From Verrucomicrobiota bacterium (GTDB taxonomy: Bacteria > Verrucomicrobiota > Verrucomicrobiia > Verrucomicrobiales > DEV007): DNA of 43,315 bases. The position numbers were made by a program, and so were the translations under genes. Shown here in pieces: positions 9,000 through 17,478 of this stretch. Each line of letters starts with the position of its first letter. The first letter of the stretch is position 1. The DNA lies in assembly GCA_963205275.1 (NCBI GenBank), contig CAUJIH010000062.1, positions 1 to 43,315 of the forward strand, read 5' to 3'. The notes beneath the pieces are model-generated. The model had not been told where the DNA came from and did no database searches. It was given only the letters and a program-made list of their open reading frames with translations.

Positions 9000-9005
9000 A
9001 TAAAT

Positions 9006-9968
9006 TTAAGCAACTACCAGTTTTGGATAAGCGACTTCGCACAAACTCTTAAAAATCCCGGCGGCAACCGCCGCTGCTACTGGCGGTGGAAATGCGTTTC
9101 CCACTTGGCGATAAGACGCTGTCTTGCTGCCTGAAAATTGCCAATCATCAGGGAATCCCTGAATTCGTGCCACCATACGGACGGTCAGGCGAGGCATCCC
9201 AACAAATTCAGGATCCGGCGCGTCGTTAGCTATCCCCATACCGTCCACTCCGAGAGATGCCCAAGCACGCTTGGCGCGGGTTGGGCCGAGGTCAGGGCCA
9301 CCATGCTTTTTGGAGCCGCCGACGATCGTAGGAGCCACCTGATTAGCTCGAATGCGCCAATCAGCAGCCATCCCCCATCCTTTGGCGGCGATCAAATCGT
9401 GCAAAGTCTCTCCAACAGTAGGAGGCGGAAAAAGGGACGGAGCAGGCCACGGAAAGCCACCCTTAATATCTTCGCGCAAGGCAATAAATACAACCCGAGG
9501 TCGAAGCTGTGGAACTCCGAAGTCGGAAGCATTGAGTAACCGCCAGTCAGTGCGGTAGCCAAGAGAAGCAATTTCACCGGATATATATCGTCTATAATCT
9601 TCAAAAACAGCGCCTAAAATCCCCCGGACGTTCTCAATCATCACTGCACGAGGGTGAATCTCTTTCACGAGCCGAATCCCTTCTGGGAACAGGTTTCTTT
9701 CGTCTGCATCACCAAGCTGCTTGCCAGCCACGGAGAAGGGAGGGCAGGGAAGCCCACCCGCCAGCAAGTCAACGCCTTTGTAGGGACGTCCGTCAAACTC
9801 TCTCAAATCTTGTTCAATGACATTCCACTCTTTCCTATTCTGTCGCAGGGTGTTGCAGCAATTCGGATCTATCTCGACCAATGCCGTATGATGAAAACCA
9901 GCCCGCTCAAGCCCAAGAGCCTGCCCACCGGCTCCAGCGCAAAGTTCAACGGCAGTCATCTGTCTCAT
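9006..9968 (-). CDS. DNA (cytosine-5) methyltransferase
   Basis: 320 residues from the ATG at 9968; ATGs at 9986 and 9959 are alternatives, and none has a good ribosome-binding site. Motif I is AVELCAGAGGQALGLERAG (S-adenosylmethionine binding), motif IV carries the nucleophile in GGLPCPPFSVAGK, motif VI is MIENVRG, motif VIII reads DWRLLNASDFGVPQLRPR, and motif X is QVGNAFPPPVAAAVA. It transfers a methyl group to C5 of cytosine. The target recognition region between VIII and IX is short (roughly residues 175-255), as in small type II enzymes. Partner of the HNH endonuclease directly downstream. Confidence 0.93.
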   Translation of the reverse strand: MRQMTAVELCAGAGGQALGLERAGFHHTALVEIDPNCCNTLRQNRKEWNVIEQDLREFDGRPYKGVDLLAGGLPCPPFSVAGKQLGDADERNLFPEGIRLVKEIHPRAVMIENVRGILGAVFEDYRRYISGEIASLGYRTDWRLLNASDFGVPQLRPRVVFIALREDIKGGFPWPAPSLFPPPTVGETLHDLIAAKGWGMAADWRIRANQVAPTIVGGSKKHGGPDLGPTRAKRAWASLGVDGMGIANDAPDPEFVGMPRLTVRMVARIQGFPDDWQFSGSKTASYRQVGNAFPPPVAAAVAAGIFKSLCEVAYPKLVVA

Positions 9969-10069
9969 AAGGAAATGGTGCCACATCAGATGACAAGGTC
10001 AATCACAGATGGAGATGTCTTTAGCCCAACAGGGTCGGAAACATCATGAAAGACAGCCGTGTAGGCAGA

Positions 10070-11239
10070 TTATTTCCCCAGCGGTCGCAAAGCTGGCTTT
10101 CCATCAATGGTGGCTGCCGGGAGTGAAACGTCTTCGACACGGAGTCGGCAGCGCAGGAATTTGACCTCGGCGACAGGGGCTGGAATCAGAATCGTGGCCT
10201 GACTCCAGCGGAAATTAGAAATCTTAGTCGAGATCATGGAGTCAAATGGCTGGAGAGACGCACTCCATTTGGCCATCTTGTCGTTGTAATCATCTTCGCC
10301 AGTGCTCTCAGCCCGCTTCGGAATCGCTTGGCCGTAGTCTCCCAGTATTCGACATTGATTAATGGTGAAGCCATAGGGATTTCCAATCTCGACGTGCAGC
10401 TTGGTTCCCACATCGCTTTGTTCGGCAGACTTTACGGAGATGAGGAAGGCCCCGTACTCGGTTTTCAGAATCGATGCAGATTTCGAGTCCACGTTGACGT
10501 GTGCAAACGTGCTGCCAGATTCCGCTTCTCCACTACCTCCCGAGACTGGTGTGGATGCAAGCTGGGCATTCTCGATCAACATCTGAAAGCGAATCATTTC
10601 GATATCTTCGCGATGATCTGCCTTGATATTGATTGAGATCGGAGTCCATGAGAAGGACTCGAGGGGCTTGTTGAGGTGGGCTTCGAAGGGTTTCAGGGTT
10701 TTTTCCCAAGCCTGTATCTTTTCATTTCGCAGAGAATATTCCTCACCTTCGGGCAGCTCAGGTGTGGCTCCGCCGAAGTCGCCCCGCAGAGTGAATTGCT
10801 GAATCGTGATGGCCTGAGGATTGCCGAAATTGAGATGCACGGTGTAGCCTTCGGATGTCAGGTCGAGATCGATTCCTTCGATGCGGACGAGAAATGTCCC
10901 GTGATCGGTCAGTAGCGGGGCGTGCCCTTGCAGGTTCGCCCGCAGATAAACCATCTCACCGATACGCGACTTCATCGCAAGTACGTCTGAAAACGAGTTC
11001 TCCAGAGTCTGGATGCGATCCGTCAGGGATTTTCCTCCGGCCGTCGGCTCAACCTTCGCCTCGGCGACTGAGACTCGAGAGGAGATTTTTTCGACGGACT
11101 CCCGCGTGTCGGATCGCACCCCCCGCAACTCTGCTTCCAAGCGATCCACTCTTTCCTCCAGAGCACGATTGCAGCTTGCGAGCAGAAGAGTCGTCGCGAA
11201 CAAGGTAAAAATGGATCGTGGCGGGAGGCAGCCTCTCAT
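10070..11239 (-). CDS. Lipoprotein with coiled coil and two tandem YajI/DUF3251-like domains
   Basis: 389 residues, ATG at 11239. The signal peptide ends in a lipobox (LLLASC, Cys at about residue 23). Residues ~24-85 form a heptad-like coiled coil (EERVDRLEAELRGV, then LTDRIQTLENSFSDV). Two homologous beta domains follow: each begins with 'G-x-FLV/I-x-I/V' and 'VHLNFGNPQAITIQQFTLRGDFG' versus 'LHVEIGNPYGFTINQCRILGDYG', then E-x-Y and W-x-x-x-L-x-PF. The pattern resembles the DUF3251 domain of E. coli YajI, here duplicated; this is moderately supported. A probable envelope-anchored oligomer of unknown role. It ends about 100 bp before the methyltransferase start. Confidence 0.75.
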   Translation of the reverse strand: MRGCLPPRSIFTLFATTLLLASCNRALEERVDRLEAELRGVRSDTRESVEKISSRVSVAEAKVEPTAGGKSLTDRIQTLENSFSDVLAMKSRIGEMVYLRANLQGHAPLLTDHGTFLVRIEGIDLDLTSEGYTVHLNFGNPQAITIQQFTLRGDFGGATPELPEGEEYSLRNEKIQAWEKTLKPFEAHLNKPLESFSWTPISINIKADHREDIEMIRFQMLIENAQLASTPVSGGSGEAESGSTFAHVNVDSKSASILKTEYGAFLISVKSAEQSDVGTKLHVEIGNPYGFTINQCRILGDYGQAIPKRAESTGEDDYNDKMAKWSASLQPFDSMISTKISNFRWSQATILIPAPVAEVKFLRCRLRVEDVSLPAATIDGKPALRPLGK

Positions 11240-11320
11240 AGAGTCAGGGGAGAACTATCGCGCAGAGGACGCTTCCATCAACCGGGGAAAGTTTTACACG
11301 AGGATTATTGTCGGACCAGA

Positions 11321-12799
11321 TTATTGTCGAACTAGTACGGTAGGAATCGACAGAGTCCCCGTAGGGCTGACATCTCGGATCGCCACGACTTTAGGCAGAC
11401 CTTTGAGCTGGATGGCTCCGTCTGCCGCTGGGAGCAGGCGCAGGGTTGTCCACGAATTCCCTTCTTGGATCTGGATCAGTCGCCAACGGGCTGATGGCTC
11501 GGGTTGAAAGCTCAGACGCAGTCCTTCAGATGTCTCGTCTGGAGCCACATACACAGGCCCTGGAGCAGCCGATCCGAGCCAAGGAGATGCAGGAGGAATC
11601 GCTGTCTCTGCGTAGTGCTGGCGCAGCTTGTCACGCAATCCGCCTCGATTGTTCTTCAGAGCTTCGATACTCCAGTGGACGTGCCCCGGGCCTCCAGGCG
11701 TGGGGGCTTGTCGGACGATGTCGATCTGTCGCAGGGTCTCAGTAGCGGTGCGGCCTCGATCATCGGAGCTGAGAATACGGCTGGAGGCGATACCGGGAAA
11801 GACGTGCCGTCCTTTCTTGTTCTCCCCTGACCACCAGCGATAGAGCGTGGCGAAGTTTTGATCCGATTCAATGCGCCAGTAGAGCTGGGGAGAAAAGTAG
11901 TCGAGCCAGCCCTGATTCAACCAGAGTCGCGAGTCGGCTCCGAGTTGCTCGTAGGGATCCAGTCCGCCTTTGATCGAAGGGGGGACCCCTGGTCGCCAGA
12001 TTCCGAAAGGACTGATTCCGAAGTCGGCAGCGACTCGTGCCGATTTAATGGCATTGTATGCCGAGCGGACGAACTGGTTGATGTTGTCGCGTCGCCAATC
12101 TCGCACTTCCAGTCTGCCTCCTTTGGAACGGTAGGTCTTGTAAGAGGCTGAATCATCGAAAGAGTCTCGATCACCCTTCGGGTAGGGATAAAAGTAGTCG
12201 TCGATATGGATGCCATCCACGTCATAGCGACGGGCGACGTCTACCATGACATCAATCGCTCGCTGGCGAACGAAGTCAGAAGCAGGATTTCCCCATTTCA
12301 TATCACCCGATGTCAGCGTCTGAGAGGCGTGAGTGCGCGTAATGTGCTTGGCGGACTTATTTGATTTCGTGGTCGCACTGGCTCGGAAGGGATTAAACCA
12401 TGCGTGGAGTTCGATCCCGCGCTTGTGAGCCTCAGCGATGGCGTAGGCTAGAGGATCATAGCCGTCGGCGGGGCCACTCCCCTGCTTACCGGTCAGGAAA
12501 TAGGACCAAGGTTCTAGGTTCGAGCGATAGAATGCATCACATTCTGTCCGGACTTGGAGAAGAACAGCGTTTAGGCCAGTCGAGGCCGCCAGATCGAGAA
12601 TTGCGAGCAACTCAGCTCGCTGTTGTTGGGGCGGGAGTCCCGGCTTCGACGGCCAGTCAAGATTGTGAACGGTGGCAATCCAAGCCGCACGAAACTCCCG
12701 TCGCGGCTCAGGAACTTTCACATTGGCGGGCCGATACTCCGAATGAAGCGAAGCGGTCGAGAAGCCAAAGAGGAAGAGGCAGGAAAGAGCAAATCTCAT
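11321..12799 (-). CDS. Exported glycoside hydrolase, GHL10/DUF187 (YddW) type
   Basis: 492 residues, ATG at 12799, signal peptide MRFALSCLFLFGFSTASLHS. The GHL10 TIM-barrel domain spans about residues 33-370: FRAAWIATVHNLDWPS at its start, ILDLAASTGLNAVLLQVRTECDAFY, YDPLAYAIAEAHKRGIELHAWFNPFRA, YDVDGIHIDDYFYPYP, FGISPFGIWRPG and LDYFSPQLYWRIE. The remaining C-terminal ~110 residues look like an FnIII-type beta domain. Proteins of this family act on envelope or peptidoglycan-derived glycans in several bacteria, but substrates are mostly inferred. The acidic residues of HIDDYF are in place. Probably monocistronic with its own promoter just upstream. Confidence 0.9.
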   Translation of the reverse strand: MRFALSCLFLFGFSTASLHSEYRPANVKVPEPRREFRAAWIATVHNLDWPSKPGLPPQQQRAELLAILDLAASTGLNAVLLQVRTECDAFYRSNLEPWSYFLTGKQGSGPADGYDPLAYAIAEAHKRGIELHAWFNPFRASATTKSNKSAKHITRTHASQTLTSGDMKWGNPASDFVRQRAIDVMVDVARRYDVDGIHIDDYFYPYPKGDRDSFDDSASYKTYRSKGGRLEVRDWRRDNINQFVRSAYNAIKSARVAADFGISPFGIWRPGVPPSIKGGLDPYEQLGADSRLWLNQGWLDYFSPQLYWRIESDQNFATLYRWWSGENKKGRHVFPGIASSRILSSDDRGRTATETLRQIDIVRQAPTPGGPGHVHWSIEALKNNRGGLRDKLRQHYAETAIPPASPWLGSAAPGPVYVAPDETSEGLRLSFQPEPSARWRLIQIQEGNSWTTLRLLPAADGAIQLKGLPKVVAIRDVSPTGTLSIPTVLVRQ

Positions 12800-12816
12800 C
12801 TAATTAATGGATCTTA

Positions 12817-12844
12817 ATGATACGATATTTTTTTGATTTCTCAA
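12817..12844 (-). promoter_or_regulatory. Candidate sigma-70 promoter for the GHL10 gene
   Basis: On the minus strand TTGAGA (12839-12844) and TATCAT (12817-12822) are separated by 16 bp, each matching 5 of 6 consensus bases. The predicted start of transcription is about 10 bp upstream of the ATG at 12799, so the leader would be very short. The surrounding sequence is AT-rich. Confidence 0.45.
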
Positions 12845-12863
12845 ATTTATGGATGGTAGCTTG

Positions 12864-12893
12864 AACGCTGGGTGTGCATCCCAGCGTTTTTTT
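12864..12893 (+). terminator. Hairpin with T-tract in the plus orientation
   Basis: A perfect 9-bp stem (AACGCTGGG 12864-12872, CCCAGCGTT 12880-12888) with loop TGTGCAT is followed on the plus strand by a run of seven T's. This is a textbook intrinsic terminator for plus-strand transcription. However, both neighbouring genes run on the minus strand. It could still fold as a 3' hairpin for the thioesterase mRNA, without a U-tract. Confidence 0.6.
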
Positions 12894-12908
12894 CTCAAAG
12901 ACAGAGAG

Positions 12909-13250
12909 TCAGGCCCCAGGCAGGGGTAACTTTTTCCCCTTGGCATCCACTCGCACCAAGGTCACCTCGGTAGAGAAGATTTCTTCACCCGTTCGGAAAA
13001 CGGAGACCGAATAGGAGACAGATGTATGACCGATTCGCGTCTGGATGGCCTCGAAGCGCAATACGGTCCCTTTTCGGACGCTTTTTTTGAAGCTGACTTC
13101 CCGCATTCCCACGGTCACGAGCTGACATCCGGGAAAGTCGCAACTGGCAGCCATCCAGGCCATTTCATCTACCCAAGCGAGTAAATAGCCTCCGAAGAGA
13201 TAGCCGTATTGATTCATGTGCTCCGGTAGCACGAGACGATGATTCTCCAT
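12909..13250 (-). CDS. Acyl-CoA thioesterase, single hotdog domain
   Basis: 113 residues, ATG at 13250. One complete hotdog fold of the YciA/cytosolic acyl-CoA hydrolase type: VLPEHMNQYGYLFGGYLLAWVDEMAWMAA includes the catalytic-type N-x-x-G-x-x-FGG and the D/E of the central helix, followed by LVTVGMREVSFKKSVRKGT and VSVFRTGEEIFSTEVTLVRVD. It should hydrolyse acyl-CoA thioesters; chain-length preference is not readable. It is shorter than E. coli YciA but not truncated in any core element. Divergent from the LolA-like gene. Confidence 0.88.
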   Translation of the reverse strand: MENHRLVLPEHMNQYGYLFGGYLLAWVDEMAWMAASCDFPGCQLVTVGMREVSFKKSVRKGTVLRFEAIQTRIGHTSVSYSVSVFRTGEEIFSTEVTLVRVDAKGKKLPLPGA

Positions 13251-13376
13251 GAGTCGCTACGATGGCATTTCGGTGTTCTCATGCCAGGAAAAATGAGAAT
13301 GCTTTCGGTTTTCAAACTTTTCTTTCCATGTATCGTCTCCTTCGTTCGTCTTGTTTTCTGAACTCACGCCGACGCT

Positions 13377-14141
13377 ATGCTCAAAGTATTTTTATCAATG
13401 TCTCTCTGCGGACTGATCGCTCTCACCTCCCTCTGCGGACAGGAGGAGACCAAGGAAGTGCCACCGTCCGAAGGAGCCTCCTCTTTTGCCGCGAAGTCGA
13501 TTGATCAGATGACGCCGGATGAGGTGCTACGCCTGGTTCGGTTCAGTTACACACTCTATAACAAGGACTTCACAGGGAATCTCATCATGGGTTTCACGAA
13601 GAAAGTTCCCTTCCTCCTCAGCCTGAAACCTGACTCCATTCGCTTCATCTTCAACGATCCAGCTCAGGCAATCTACTTGGATACCAAAAATCAGACTTTC
13701 GCCTTGTTTGAGGGAATCGGTGGGGCGGAGATGAAGCCTGTCCCTCCGGCCAAATATGGCGAGCCGGTGAGGGGTACGGACATTACTTACGATGATCTAT
13801 CGATGCGTTTTCTCTATTGGCCGAATGCTAGGATCGTCCGTCAGGAGAAGCTGAAGGGGCGGGACTGCATCCAGCTCTCTGTCCGCAATCCTGATGGATC
13901 AGGGGCTTACTCCAGTGTTAATATTTGGATCGACAAGCTCAGCGGGGGGCTTCTGAAAATGATCGGGTATGATCGCAGTGGCCGTCCCATTCGACGCTTC
14001 GAAGTGCTCAGCGGAAAGAAATTTGATGATATCTGGATGGTGGATGAGATGCGGATCGAAACGATCAGCGGTGCGGTCGGTGCTACTGATGGAACGGTGA
14101 AATCCAGCACGCGGATGCAGATCAAAGCTCCGGCACAGTGA
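13377..14141 (+). CDS. Exported LolA-like protein (outer-membrane lipoprotein-sorting family)
   Basis: 254 residues, ATG at 13377. The signal peptide is MLKVFLSMSLCGLIALTSLCG. The mature domain has the LolA/LolB-like half-barrel pattern: FTGNLIMGFTKKVPFLLSLKPDSIRFIFN, ITYDDLSMRFLYWPNARIVRQEKLKGRDCIQLSVRNPD, then IWIDKLSGGLLKMIGYDRSGRPIRRFEVL. The sequence 'DLSMRFLYWP...G.dC..L.v' is typical of the PF17131-like group rather than of true LolA. It probably binds a lipid or hydrophobic ligand in the periplasm. Monocistronic and convergent with the ferredoxin-like gene. Confidence 0.78.
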   Translation: MLKVFLSMSLCGLIALTSLCGQEETKEVPPSEGASSFAAKSIDQMTPDEVLRLVRFSYTLYNKDFTGNLIMGFTKKVPFLLSLKPDSIRFIFNDPAQAIYLDTKNQTFALFEGIGGAEMKPVPPAKYGEPVRGTDITYDDLSMRFLYWPNARIVRQEKLKGRDCIQLSVRNPDGSGAYSSVNIWIDKLSGGLLKMIGYDRSGRPIRRFEVLSGKKFDDIWMVDEMRIETISGAVGATDGTVKSSTRMQIKAPAQ

Positions 14142-14168
14142 GGCTGCGTGCAGCGCGATTGAGGACAG

Positions 14169-14188
14169 GCGATTCAGAACTGAATCGC
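14169..14188. terminator. Perfect hairpin between convergent genes
   Basis: GCGATTCAG and CTGAATCGC form a 9-bp perfect stem with an AA loop, placed in the 64-bp gap between two convergent genes. It has no U-tract on either strand, so it is a plausible bidirectional 3' hairpin rather than a proven terminator. Confidence 0.45.
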
Positions 14189-14205
14189 AAAGGAATCGTG
14201 ATCCC

Positions 14206-15075
14206 TCACTCTTTCGCTCCCTGCATGGCGATGAACTCGCGTGCTTTGCGCTCGATTGCCTCGGGACTCGGCAGAGAAGCGAGATCCAGTTCTGCCAGAA
14301 CTTCTGCCGGAATCATTCCCGACTGCTGAAGCTGTACGAGACAGCGTTTTCTCTCCTGCAGAGCCTTGTCCGGACTCCGTTCTTTTGAGAATCGTGATTT
14401 CGCCTGATCGCTGCGATTGCGCAAGCTGGCGTAAATATCTCCGCCGAGCAGACTGGAGATGTCGATCTTCATGCTTTCCCGAGCCACGTCGTCTTTGTTT
14501 ACGGGTTGGCCATTGATCGGACCGGAGGCGTATTTGGGGAACATGATGGCTACTTCCGGGCAGACACGGGAGCAGGCAGGGCAGTTGGTCTTGCAATTAT
14601 CGTCGTTTTTGACCTGAATCTGTTTGTTTTCATCCACGCCATACACATCGAACAGGCAGAAGCTCAGGCACTGCATGCAGTTGGTACAGCGATCATAGTC
14701 GATTACGGGATACCAGGGCTTCCAAGAGCCGGGCTGATTTGGGCGATTTAGTTCCGTATCGAGTTCCTCGCTCAGGTCATTCACCAATGAGAGAATCGCC
14801 TCTACGTCGAGTGTCGCGATGTCTCGAGTCGCAATTTTCGGTGCCCCCGCACGTTCGAATTCCGGCAGGGGGCCGGTAAAGCGACCGAGCACTAAGCAGG
14901 GGATCTCGGAGGAGGCGAGAAGGTGAGACGACTTCGCTTGTTGGGTGATTCTTAGAATGGAATATCCTTGGTCGAGCAGGGAAATCGAGAGGGAGAGACG
15001 GTCCGGAGCGATGAGTGGCTCAGAGCCGACGCCTTCATACAGGATGACCTGAATCGGATGGAAATTCGTCCTCAT
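14206..15075 (-). CDS. 2x[4Fe-4S] ferredoxin-domain protein with N-terminal extension
   Basis: 289 residues, ATG at 15075. Residues 1-125 form a globular domain without recognisable motifs (IQVILYEGVGSEPL, LVLGRFTGPLPEFE). A bacterial-type ferredoxin region follows: CTNCMQCLSFC gives four ligands and CKTNCPACSRVCP gives four more, enough for two [4Fe-4S] clusters. A charged C-terminal tail of about 100 residues contains LPSPEAIERKAREFIAMQ. It is presumably an electron carrier or a subunit of a redox complex. The start overlaps the stop of the upstream small gene (ATGA), indicating coupled translation and joint function. Confidence 0.8.
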   Translation of the reverse strand: MRTNFHPIQVILYEGVGSEPLIAPDRLSLSISLLDQGYSILRITQQAKSSHLLASSEIPCLVLGRFTGPLPEFERAGAPKIATRDIATLDVEAILSLVNDLSEELDTELNRPNQPGSWKPWYPVIDYDRCTNCMQCLSFCLFDVYGVDENKQIQVKNDDNCKTNCPACSRVCPEVAIMFPKYASGPINGQPVNKDDVARESMKIDISSLLGGDIYASLRNRSDQAKSRFSKERSPDKALQERKRCLVQLQQSGMIPAEVLAELDLASLPSPEAIERKAREFIAMQGAKE

Positions 15076-15464
15076 TCGTTCACTTTCTCGGGAGGGGCTG
15101 GAGCTAAGAGGCCTTTCACAACTTCTTCAGCACTTAGCTCACGCATATTCAGGACTTCCACTCTGTCATCGTCCGGAAAGGGGTATCCTGCGTGGTGGAA
15201 CATCCATTTGACGGCTCGCGGAAAGCACGCGGCGATACGAACAGGCCCCTCCCCTGCAATCAGTTCGCCCAGTCGTGGATCGTTGCGAGCGGACATTTCG
15301 CAGAGATCGGCGACGCTTTCGAAGCTCGCTCCAGATTCGAGAAGCTGCTCGAGCACCTGATCCTTTACCGCATCGGGCACGACTTGGGCAAAGGCACATC
15401 GGCAATAGAGAATCTTGGGGGCAGGGTCACTCAATTCGATTAGATCAGGGTGGGAATCTCGCAT
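15072..15464 (-). CDS. Small protein with CRCA motif, translationally coupled to the ferredoxin protein
   Basis: 130 residues from the ATG at 15464; a TTG at 15509 would add 15 residues. No SD is clear at either. The sequence begins with a strand and KILYCRCAFAQVVP, followed by helices with SFESVADLCEMSARND and RIAACFPRAVKWMFHHAGYPFP. The CxC near the start, a downstream DLCEMSA and AACFPRAV give four cysteines in an arrangement that could bind a metal or a cluster. The overall 'CRCA ... DLC ... AACFPRAVKWMF' pattern is reminiscent of HdrA-associated sequences, but I do not recognise a named family. Ends in a 4-bp overlap with the 2x[4Fe-4S] gene. Confidence 0.65.
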   Translation of the reverse strand: MRDSHPDLIELSDPAPKILYCRCAFAQVVPDAVKDQVLEQLLESGASFESVADLCEMSARNDPRLGELIAGEGPVRIAACFPRAVKWMFHHAGYPFPDDDRVEVLNMRELSAEEVVKGLLAPAPPEKVNE

Positions 15465-15568
15465 AGGAGATACAAAGTCCACTTTGGGGGTGGGCGAACC
15501 GAGGTTCAAGCGTTATTTCCGACAAGGAGAGGCGCGTCCTCGCCTGAGAAAACTTACCCCTTTTGCCC

Positions 15569-16729
15569 TTACTTTCTTATTCCGTAGGTAAGAGGTGTCT
15601 CGGGAGTCTCGGCGGGCAGACGTCCCAAGGCCTGATTGATTTTCACCGTATCGAGTCGAGGTAGGACATATCGGGCGAAAAGATCACACTCGTCCAGATG
15701 GGGATACCCTGAAAGGACAAAGGCGCGGACCCCTAGGTCAATATAGCGCTGGAGCTTCGAATACACCTGATCGGGATCGCCGACGATGGCGCTGGCACAA
15801 CCGGAACGGGCGAGGCCGATGCCGCTCCAGAGATGCTCCTCGATGTAGAGATCTTTCGATTGGCTCCGCAGTTCGTCCTGACGGAGAACTCCGGCGCTCT
15901 GGCTGTCCTGACTACGAGCTTTGATTTCCAGCCCCTTGGCTCGATCCAGCTTCGAAATCAGCCGTTCCGCTGCCGCGCGAGCTTCAGCCTCAGTTTCGCG
16001 TACGATCACATGTGTGCGGAGACCGAAATTGATCTTGCGTCCATGGGCTGTGGCCTTTTCTGCCATTGTGCGCATGGTGGCCTCGATCCGATCTTCGGTT
16101 TCAGGCCACATCAGGAAGACATCGCAGTGCTTTGCGCACAGTTCTTGGGCTGCAGGGGAGATCCCTCCGAAATAGAGCAGGGGGCCGCCGTTCTGCTGGT
16201 AGGGCTTGGCGGGGTCTGTGCTGGGCAGCTCGATATTATAAAACTCGCCTTTCCACTGGAAGGGACCGTCTGTTCGCCACATGCCCTGCAGGATTTGGAT
16301 GATCTCGCTGGAGCGGGCGTAGCGAACCTCGTTGCTTTCGTGCTGGCCCGGCAGATCAGAGGAAATAATGTTCACACAAAGTTTTCCTTGGGCGATGTGA
16401 TCGACCGTGGCAATGGCTCGCGCGAGCATAGGAGGCCAGACTTCGCCCATGCGCAAGGCTACGAGCTGGTTGATCTGACGAACTTGCGGGGCCATCGCAG
16501 CAGCGAAGCTCAGGGCGTCCTGTCCCGGAATCCAGCCGGAGGGCAGGAGAATATTCTGATAACCGAGTTGATCTGCCTTTCTGACGATATCGCCGCAGTG
16601 TTGGTAGCTGCTCCGCAGTTTGCCATCGGGCACGCCTAGGAATTCGTAGTCGTCTGCGCAGAGTGCCGAGAACCAGGAAATTTCAATCTTTCTTTCTGGA
16701 GAGAGAATAGGGATCGGATGGGAACTCAT
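15569..16729 (-). CDS. ssuD: FMNH2-dependent alkanesulfonate monooxygenase-type enzyme
   Basis: 386 residues, ATG at 16729; E. coli SsuD is 381. A single luciferase-like TIM barrel with family signatures: [87 protein letters not shown] and [12 protein letters not shown]. SsuD uses FMNH2 and O2 to cleave alkanesulfonates to aldehyde and sulfite. The FMN reductase directly upstream on the same strand supplies reduced flavin. No sulfonate transporter is visible here, so the substrate may differ. The N-terminal extension [19 protein letters not shown] is slightly longer than in E. coli. Confidence 0.85.
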   Translation of the reverse strand: MSSHPIPILSPERKIEISWFSALCADDYEFLGVPDGKLRSSYQHCGDIVRKADQLGYQNILLPSGWIPGQDALSFAAAMAPQVRQINQLVALRMGEVWPPMLARAIATVDHIAQGKLCVNIISSDLPGQHESNEVRYARSSEIIQILQGMWRTDGPFQWKGEFYNIELPSTDPAKPYQQNGGPLLYFGGISPAAQELCAKHCDVFLMWPETEDRIEATMRTMAEKATAHGRKINFGLRTHVIVRETEAEARAAAERLISKLDRAKGLEIKARSQDSQSAGVLRQDELRSQSKDLYIEEHLWSGIGLARSGCASAIVGDPDQVYSKLQRYIDLGVRAFVLSGYPHLDECDLFARYVLPRLDTVKINQALGRLPAETPETPLTYGIRK

Positions 16730-16779
16730 AGTGGATTTCAGGCGTGCGGATTGATTCGGTAATCAAGGGATCTACAGAG

Positions 16780-17385
16780 TTAATCACGAGGGATCGCTGC
16801 AATCTGCCGGGCTGCAGAAGCGAGCACGGGAATCTCTCGGGCCAGGAAGGTGAGTCGACGCTGAATATCGCCGTCGCGGGGCAGGGTCCCGTCGGCAGAA
16901 AAATCAGAGCCACTGACGTAAACGTAACGAGGCGAGACTAGGCAGCGGTGATCGATGGACAGGCTGTTGAGAAAGCTGAGAGGCGCGAGATAACTCTTTC
17001 CCCCTCCTGCGACGCAAACCAAACCCACTGCTTTTCCCTTCCAAGCCGAGCCAGTCAGTTCGATGAGATTTTTCGCGGCAGCGTTGAGGTCGTAGTTGTA
17101 AATCGGAGCGATCAGGACGATGGCATCCGCTTCAGACAGGGCTACAGAGAGATTCATCGTGGCCTCATGCTGATAACAGGATCGCCCATCACAGGGTGGG
17201 AGATTCCATGTGTCCAGCGCATGTACGTCCACGTCGTGCCCGTTCGCCTGAATCAGGTCTACCATCGTATCGGTGAGCATTTTACACTTTTTGCCGGACG
17301 ACAAATCAGCATTCACGACAGCAATACACAATTCTGTCCACAATTCTGTTGGAGAAGGAGGATACGGGGAGTCTTCTGAAGACAT
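16780..17385 (-). CDS. NAD(P)H-dependent FMN reductase
   Basis: 201 residues from the ATG at 17385; the frame is open further to a TTG at 17463, but that extension is poor. Flavodoxin-like fold: MLTDTMVDLIQANGHDVDVHALDTWNLPPCDG, then LSEADAIVLIAPIYNYDLNAAAKNLIELTG (the flavin-phosphate and interface loop of the FMN_red family) and WKGKAVGLVCVAGGGKSYLAPLSFLNSL. It is expected to reduce FMN with NAD(P)H. It lies 50 bp upstream of the SsuD-type gene, forming the two-component monooxygenase pair. It is divergent from the Gfo/Idh gene, and the shared 93-bp interval must hold both promoters. Confidence 0.87.
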   Translation of the reverse strand: MSSEDSPYPPSPTELWTELCIAVVNADLSSGKKCKMLTDTMVDLIQANGHDVDVHALDTWNLPPCDGRSCYQHEATMNLSVALSEADAIVLIAPIYNYDLNAAAKNLIELTGSAWKGKAVGLVCVAGGGKSYLAPLSFLNSLSIDHRCLVSPRYVYVSGSDFSADGTLPRDGDIQRRLTFLAREIPVLASAARQIAAIPRD

Positions 17386-17478
17386 GTCACTTCTGTTGTG
17401 AACGAGATCGCGTGAATTGCAAAGTAAAAAAACTCTGCTCGCTTTTTTGTGTTCATTTTCCAATCTCGATTCAATCTC

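Noticed and set aside
15833..16639. Plus-strand open frame opposite the SsuD-type gene
   Set aside because: The minus strand has clear luciferase-family signatures over its full length.
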